Shown here piece by piece: positions 58,120-64,000 of a DNA stretch of 64,000 nt. The position numbers were made by a program, and so were the translations under genes. How positions within the stretch are numbered: the first letter of the stretch is position 1; the number at the start of each line of letters is the position of its first letter. The stretch comes from Tetrastigma voinierianum (Eukaryota > Streptophyta > Magnoliopsida > Vitales > Vitaceae): positions 84,699 through 148,698 of the forward strand of contig JAEQBH010005390.1 in the NCBI GenBank assembly GCA_016808115.1, given 5' to 3'. Below the pieces are notes generated by a model, which worked only from the letters and a program-made list of their open reading frames with translations, had not been told where the DNA came from and ran no database searches.

Positions 58120-59240
58120 ATGAAAGAAGGTGGATCTACAAGCCGTCCCCCTTTTCTTGATGGGACAAACTATGGTTACTAGAAGGCTAGGATGCGAGCC
58201 TTCGTAAAATCAGATGATGAAAGGCATGGGGAGTAAGACTACCTCAAAGGATGGAAGTCGCTGCAGATTGATCTTGAAGGAAAACTATTCCTAAAAGCGA
58301 AGCAGGGTGGACACCTGAAAAAGATGCTATATCCACCTAAAACCCATGTGCTCTAAATACAATCTTCAATGGTGTTGATCCCACTCAATTTAAGATGATC
58401 TCCAATATCGAAGTAGCTAAGGAAGCATGGGACATCCTACATGTTGCCTTTGAAAGAATCGATGCAATATGCGAATCTAGGTTGGAACTTCTTACGACCA
58501 AGTTCGAGAACTTAGCAATGAGTGAGGAGGAAATTATCAATGACTTTAATGGAAGACTATGCGACATAGCCAATGAGTCATTTTCTCTTGGGGGTAAGAT
58601 TTCTAAAGAAAGACTTGTCAAAAAGGCCTTAATATTGTTGCCCTCAAGGTTTGCATATAAGGCAATAACAATAAGAGAGGCAAAAGACTTAAAAAGGATG
58701 AGACTTGAAGAACTCATCGGTCTTTGCAAACTTTTGAAATAGAACTGAGCGAAGAGTCCAAGGAAAGGAAAAAACTTGTGGGACTAAGGGTTGAGTTTTT
58801 ACTACCCAATGATGAAGGCAGTGAGTTCTTAGAACTAGTGGCCCTGTTATTAAAGAATTTTGAAAGAGCCCTAAAAAGATTGAACATTTAGGCAAAAGGC
58901 AACTCTCAAACTTGAAAATTTGCTTTTGGGACTTTTAATCCAACAAAGCCAATTAGGACTTAAGGAACTCTAGGGTTAAATCATAGAAACAAGCTAATCC
59001 AGTGTAGAGAAAGTGGAGGATATGGTCACATCCAAATGGAGTGTGCCAATACAAAGAAGAACTAATCCTTCTCGCTACCTAGAGTGATGATGAATTAGAA
59101 TATTACAAAGGAGATGAGGAACAAGACAATCAACCCATTACTTTGGTAGCCATGACCTTAGTTTCTGAACTAGGCACAAATTAACAAGAAGTTCCAAAGG
59201 ACATGACAATCGACGTCCGAACGCTCTTAGTGCCTGATCT
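58120..59240 (+). pseudogene. Element E gag
   Basis: It starts with ATG at 58120 and FLDGTNYGY, then a stop where Trp is expected. The UBN2-type core is open at 58395-58742 (EAWDILHVAFERIDAICESR, MSEEEIINDFNGRLCDIANE, LPSRFAYKAITIREAKDL). The CCHC knuckle at about 59003-59044 reads CRESGGYGHIQMEC, with the second Cys changed to Ser. Wording and the long region downstream fit the SIRE lineage. Several stops separate the pieces. Confidence 0.75.
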
Positions 59241-59265
59241 GATCTCATGGAGTCCCTAAACACAC

Positions 59266-59688
59266 TTGTTAGCTAAAGAAGAAGAAGAAAATGATGAAAT
59301 CTCAAATGAAGAACTAGCAGGTTCTTATACAATAGTACTGCATGAAATATGGGTAAATACAATAAAAATTAATGTGAATCTTCAAGGGCAAGTTATTCAA
59401 CTCTATCAAGATAATGGAGCCTTAGAAAAAGAAGTAGCTACTCTAAAAGGGGAACTTCTTAAGAACAATATGGCTCAGTTTAAGTTAGATCATCTTAGGA
59501 AAATAGTGAGAATGATGAACTCTGGAACCATGTCCTTGGATCACATTATTTGTATGGGAACTACCTCCAAGGCTAGGGAAGACATAGGCTATCAAAAGGG
59601 ATCTTCAGACTCAAAGTCAGCAGTTCAGAAGAAGAACTCCTGTCTCTACAAAAATAAAAGAGCTAGTCTAAACGCTCCTATGAACTAG
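59266..59688 (+). pseudogene. Element E gag-pol linker, coiled-coil-like
   Basis: A 140-codon open frame, Glu/Lys/Asn-rich, with a helical stretch (LYQDNGALEKEVATLKGELLK). This acidic linker between knuckle and protease is usual for SIRE-type elements. It has no enzymatic motif. It ends at a stop before the protease region. Confidence 0.5.
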
Positions 59689-59699
59689 AACATCATGTC

Positions 59700-60934
59700 C
59701 TAACAAGAAAGACAAGTTCTTGAAAAATGAAGGCAGGGAAGTTAGATGCTACTGCTGCTTGAAGATGGATCACATCAGATGCCTATAAGCTCTACAAATT
59801 GACTAGAAGAGGACACTAAAGGAGAATAAATATGTTGGGAAGCCCTCCTGGGTAGAAAGAGGAAAGACTAAGAACTTTGTCGTACTCATCTCTTTCAAGA
59901 TTGAAATAGAACAAAGATGGTACTTTGACAGTGGAAACTCATGATATATGACAGGTAACAAGTGGTTGCTATCCAACGTTCTACCATCCAGTTTGGACTC
60001 TGTAACCTTTGGGGATGGTGTTAAAGGAAGTGTTCTGGTCGAGGATGTTAAGTAGTTCTGGTTTCAAAATTAAGGGATGTCCTTCTTGTTAATGAACTAA
60101 AGGCTAACCTGATCAATATAAGTCAATTGTGCAATCAAGATCTATTTGTAAAATTCACAAAAGACAAGTATATTATAGTAGATCAGTATCAACATCATAT
60201 CATGGAAGGAAATAGGTCATCAAATAATTGCTACTTATTGGCAAGTCCGAACACATGCCTAAACACAGTTCAGAACGACCATAGTCTTTGGCATAAAAGG
60301 TTGGGACATATCAACTATAACAGTCTCAAAGACACCATTGCTACTAAAACAATCAGGGAAGTTCCAAATCTAAAGGTTGAACCAAAAAGAATGTATGTAC
60401 CTTGCCAACTAGGCAAACAAATCATAACATCCCACACAGAGTCCCAACTAGGCTCTACCAATAGAGTGTTGGAGCTGAGCATTGCTGGAAAAATGTATGT
60501 CTATGTGTGTATAGTTGATTTCTCTAGATTCACTTGGGCAAACTTCCTTAGGACCAAATCAGATACTTTTGAAGCATTTGAAGAAATATGGCGAGTTTAT
60601 CGAGGAACTGTGATAGCCTCCTAAAGATGACTAGAATAAGGAGTGATCATGGTAAGGAATTTGAAAATTCCTTTTGCAAAAGTTATGGGAAGAATTGTTT
60701 AAAACATGAGTTCTTTGCTCCTAAAACTCCACAACAAAATGTAGTAGCCAAAAGAAAGAATAGGACTCTACAAGAGATGGCTCGAGTCATGCTAAAATCC
60801 AGGAACGTCCCAACAAAATGTTGAGCGAAGCGATAATGCTGCACCTGCCTGTGGGTCTGTCTAGATGAATCACGAAACTCCATGTGGGATCTAGAAGTCA
60901 ACATTGCTCCGCAAAGATTACATACTTAATTCTT
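59700..60934 (+). pseudogene. Element E protease and integrase, cut off by element G
   Basis: The protease motif WYFDSGNS is at about 59919-59942 and is followed at once by TGA. The pre-integrase region at about 60280-60420 has HSLWHKRLGHINYNSLKD and CQLGKQ. The integrase core follows with VDFSRFTWANFLRTKSDTFEAF near 60510-60580 and, after a frameshift near 60620, RSDHGKEFENSF (second Asp) and FFAPKTPQQNVVAKRKNRTLQEM near 60715 (the usual Q-N-G-V-x-E-R has lost its Glu: V-V-A-K). Trp becomes a stop at 60822. Weak integrase wording continues to about 60934, where G begins. Confidence 0.75.
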
Positions 60935-62331
60935 TGATAATAAACCCACTTTTTATGCTCAGGTATCATACTAAAACAATTATGTAAGTTGCTAAATCCC
61001 TAACCTCGTTATTAATGTTTCACTTGAGTTTTGGTGGCTTTATAGGCCTTTATAGGTACTTTTTAAACTCTTTGGAAGCATGAGGATGAGCAATGAGGCA
61101 TTCTTGGGACCCTAGGCCATGTCTTGGAGCTTTGGGAATCAATTCGAGAGGTTTAGAAGCCTAAAACATGATTAAATGAAGTGGGAAGTCAAAAAGCATG
61201 CTACTGCCAAATATGGAAAGCTGTCAATTCTAAAAACTGTCAAAAATAGAAACATGCCAAAAATATAATTTCGTATTGCCTCTTATAGTAGTGCGAAAAT
61301 TTCGCACCGCTCTCTTAAGGTAGTGCGAAATCGCCTAGAAAGGAAATTTTGTCTTGTAACATGTTTAAAATACCCCTAAGATGTATTTTGACCCCTTTAA
61401 ATAGAGCTAGGGCTAATCAAATGAATGATGGACTCCTCCTTGGAATTCTTAGTTTTTTCAATCTTTCAATAAAGTTTCTTATTTTCTTATTTTTCTTCCA
61501 TTCTTTTTGCATAATTTTGGTTTCTCGTCATTCAATGGAGGTTTCACTAGAGAATGAGTGAGTAAACTCATTTTCATGGTGAGGCAAAACTAGGGCACAA
61601 ATCAAAGGTAACAAAGAGGACCATGCACTTAATTCAAAAGGTATGTTAACAAACTTTGAGATCTTCATTAGGTATGATGTAAAAACTTTTGGGAATGATC
61701 TTTGAGGCATCTTTGGATTTAATTAAGTTTCTTTTGATGATTCAGATGGTAATTCTCATTTTTTCTTCTTGGATTTATTGATAATAATTATACTACATAG
61801 ATACATCAAGTGCTTAATATTAGATTTGTTGTCATCATTAAGTTTTCTATTTTCGTTTGATTAAAAGGGTAAAGAGTGAGAACCTAGGCTTATTATCATT
61901 GTTTCTAAACCTACCTTACATTAGAAAATTGAGCTTAAACCTAAATCCTAAGAAAACCCTTAGATTTGGTCTGGTAATCAACTAAAGGTTGAAACTTGTT
62001 CATAAGACCTAGGAAACCCTAAGATCTTTCTAAGTTACCTAAGAGGAGTGTACCCCTGGTGGAACTGACCCCCATGACTCTTGCTTAAATATAATCATAT
62101 TTTAATTAATTCATAAAGTACTTAAAAAATCAACTCAAAATTCAACACAAGCATACCCTTCACTAAATTGACTAGTTAAACATAGACTACAAAATACAAC
62201 TTCTAAGTAGAATACCCATCCCGAGGACGACCCTAGAGCCACTATACTATAGTAGTTTAGGCTACCTCAGTTGAAGTTTCTAGGTTTATAAATATTTGTG
62301 CATCTAATACATCAATCTAGAGAAGAACCAC
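60935..62331 (+). repeat. Element G 5' LTR (approximate limits)
   Basis: About 1.4 kb between the E integrase remnant and the PBS-like TGGCC at 62333. The end GGTTTATAAATATTTGTG..CACA parallels the end of element C's LTRs (GGTTTATAAATTTTGTTG..ATCA), and CGACCCTAGAGCCACTATACT (read at 62229-62249; split CGACCCTAGAG and CCACTATACT) is shared with C's LTRs at 32669 and 42966. Confidence 0.55.
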
Positions 62332-62332
62332 A

Positions 62333-62355
62333 TGGCCTTAGTTTCGGGGATGGTG
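62333..62355 (+). promoter_or_regulatory. Element G primer binding site, decayed
   Basis: TGGCCTTAGTTTCGGGGATGG aligns with the tRNA-Asp-type PBS of element C but with several substitutions. The following TGCC and leader also parallel C. Confidence 0.45.
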
Positions 62356-62515
62356 CCTTCCTTACAGGTAATTTTGAATTTTTAGTTGCTTTCTTTAATT
62401 GCTTTATATTTTTCTGATTTTTTTACTTTATTTTATTTTCTTTTCTTTTTGGGACTAACCCTATTTTTAGTTTCTTTTAGTTGTTTTTAGCCTTTTGTTT
62501 TGAAAGTTAGGTAAC

Positions 62516-63200
62516 CATGGAAGGACAATCATCTCAATGGGCTAAAAATAGCAAAGGGAGAATCACAATGGGAGAGGTAATGAATAAAGCTCCTCTCCTA
62601 AGAAAAATAGCCTCCTTCACGGCTTTAAAGGGAGAGACCTATCATGCTTACTAGTATAGATATATGGGGCTACTTGAAGCTTACCTAAGGTACGTATATG
62701 AAAATCGGCAAGTAGTAGAATTCTTCTATGAGGGTATGTCACCTAGCCCGAAGAAGATGGTAAAATCCTTAAGCAAAGCTCTCTCTTGGATATGACACCT
62801 AAAGAGGCCATGGAATTCATAGAATTCTTGGCCGATACATCTAGAAAGCAGGAGGAGTATCATTTGCAAGAAGAACTCATAACAACCTCCATAGTCAAAG
62901 GCAAGGTAAGTACTGCACTATTCTTCTATATTAGAGCCTTTATCCAAAAGTTTGGTAAGCTCAAGAGTAAAATGACACAGAAGACAAAGCTAAGGCATGA
63001 CACACCTAAGGCTAGTAAGTGTGAAACCGCCTACTTTCCAAATAGGCAATACCTCAAGGTACATCAAGGGGAAAAGACATGTATACATTCCAACCCAGAT
63101 GAACAAACCTTGACCAAACTTCATGGTATGATAGGTGACTTCATAGTCTAACAATCTAAGGCCAATGAGGAACTTAAGTAGAAGATGCATCACCTAGAGA
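62516..63200 (+). pseudogene. Element G gag
   Basis: It starts MEGQSSQWAKNSKGR at 62516. FFYEGMSPSPKKMVKSL near 62721 and, after a frameshift, MTPKEAMEFIEFLADTSRKQEE near 62793 match the Athila gag wording seen in C (FYEGMS, EEAMDFLNYV). The 62786-63151 frame (121 codons) is open. The N-terminal core between about 62640 and 62700 is shortened, so a piece of gag is missing. Stops occur at about 62651, 62794 (other frame) and 63150. Confidence 0.65.
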
Positions 63201-64000
63201 TGTGGTAAGACATGATAAGGAATCAAATCAGCCGATTTTGTTTCAATTTCTCCCATATGCTTACCAACTTGATCAGGCATCCAACTTATGGCAAAGGAAG
63301 CTCCACAATTGCGAAGAATGATGGCTTCATCTTTGAGACCACCTTGAGTCATAACCATGGACCTATCGAATTAGTCTCTAACTTGAGGTAACTATTAGTA
63401 AAGTAGAGTAGAGGGTTTTTATTTGCTTTGTGGTAATTTCTTCTTTTATTCTGCTTTCTTTTCTTAACCCCATTTTTTTGGAACATTTGTTGTCTATTTT
63501 CTAAGCTTTGTAGGTTTTCTCCAACATTGAGCATCCCCTTGAGCTCGGGAATTACATGATGCCCAAAAGCACATTGATGTTTGCTTCGCAGTGCATCACA
63601 ATGTGGATGTGGAATTGCCCACACATATGGAATCACATAAGCACCATCAAAATTCAAAAGTTGTGCATTGGAATAATTCATAAATAGAGAACCCTTCTTC
63701 AATTTAGGTAACCCTTATCCTACCTTTTTATTTGTGATTAAATGAAAGATTAAAGTCAATCTTGGTTGAGAGACACTTTGAGAAAAAAACTTTTCAACCG
63801 AAAATTTTGAGTTAAAATTCGCTTTAGTTTTTAATTTTTTACATGATTGTGTGTCACATGAGTTAGAAGGTGCAAAATATTATTCCAGTAGTATTGACAT
63901 TAGTCTTGATAATTGGTTAGCCTTGTTTAGACTTCATAGTGATTATGAAATCTTAGATTTGAGGAAAATAATGGTTGTGGGGGACATGGCTTGATCGGTC
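63201..64000 (+). other. Element G interior beyond gag
   Basis: No protease or polymerase motif is readable. A 117-codon frame on the - strand (63349-63702) is not recognised and is likely chance. The window ends inside the element. Confidence 0.45.

Larger units (their letters stand above)
12482..60934 (+). mobile_element. Element E: Ty1/copia (SIRE-like) retrotransposon, interrupted and truncated at the window's right side
   Basis: E is the outermost layer of the nest. Its 5' LTR begins TGTTGGG at 12482, is interrupted at 12711 by element D, resumes at 57254 and ends TAACA at 58033. A PBS of the initiator-Met type follows directly, then gag, protease and integrase in the same direction, the gene order of Ty1/copia. 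The order and the gag and pre-integrase wording suggest the SIRE lineage. Integrase stops near 60934 where element G enters, and reverse transcriptase, RNase H and the 3' LTR must lie beyond 64000 if they survive. Multiple in-frame stops show the copy is dead. Confidence 0.75.
60935..64000 (+). mobile_element. Element G: Athila-like Ty3/gypsy retrotransposon, 5' part, runs off the window
   Basis: A stretch beginning TGATAATAAACCC at 60935 has the content of an Athila LTR (TTTCGCACCGC words near 61300, TTTAAATAG TATA-like box near 61397). It is followed by a leader with a decayed PBS and by gag of the same type as element C. The start is placed where element E's integrase wording stops. No second LTR or target duplication is in the window, so both the exact start and the size are provisional. 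Confidence 0.6.

Overview
This is plant nuclear DNA and almost all of it is transposable elements. I find no intact host gene, rRNA, CRISPR array or bacterial-type operon. The organism is a dicot. The Ty3/gypsy elements are of the Athila kind, with tRNA-Asp-type primer binding sites and gag-pol followed by a third ORF. The third ORF of element C and the AT-rich left arm look to me like grapevine (Vitis) repeats, but that is a recollection I could not check.

Left arm (1-6.5 kb): AT-rich DNA with no gene. It holds a 1.45-kb non-autonomous CACTA DNA transposon (4373-5820, 3-bp target duplication CTC) and a tiny poly(A) insertion between 15-bp direct repeats. At 6488-11991 sits a GC-rich, non-autonomous LTR element, H. 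It is flanked by a 5-bp duplication (ATACC) and carries two tandem LTRs at its 5' end, one at its 3' end, and a decayed antisense coiled-coil reading frame.

From 12.48 kb to the right edge the window is one deep nest, worked out from LTR termini, polypurine tracts, primer binding sites and target-site duplications (TSDs). Host layer: copia element E (+ strand, SIRE-like); its 5' LTR is cut into 12482-12711 and 57254-58033, and its gag-pol lies at 58.1-60.93 kb. Layer 2: copia element D (- strand, 12712-57253, TSD CTTGG) sits inside E's LTR. Layer 3: D's gag is split by a 2.9-kb solo LTR, F (53534-56471, TSD GGTTT). D's 3' UTR is split by two Athila-like elements on the - strand, A (13735-22669) and B (22728-49721), at the same GGTTC site. 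Layer 4: B's pol is split between reverse transcriptase and RNase H by Athila-like element C (+ strand, 32199-43069, TSD AAGTC). A further Athila-like element, G (+ strand), enters E's integrase near 60935 and runs off the window.

All coding regions are broken by stops, frameshifts or lost catalytic residues. The most unusual structures are in the A and B LTRs. Their U3 regions carry long arrays of a 10-bp palindrome (TGTCGCGACA and decayed forms) starting about 60-70 bp upstream of the TATA box. Their U5 ends contain tandem copies of the primer-binding-site segment, as if the PBS had been captured repeatedly into the LTR. Element C has a 5' LTR that has lost its promoter and a second LTR-like promoter block just ahead of its third ORF.
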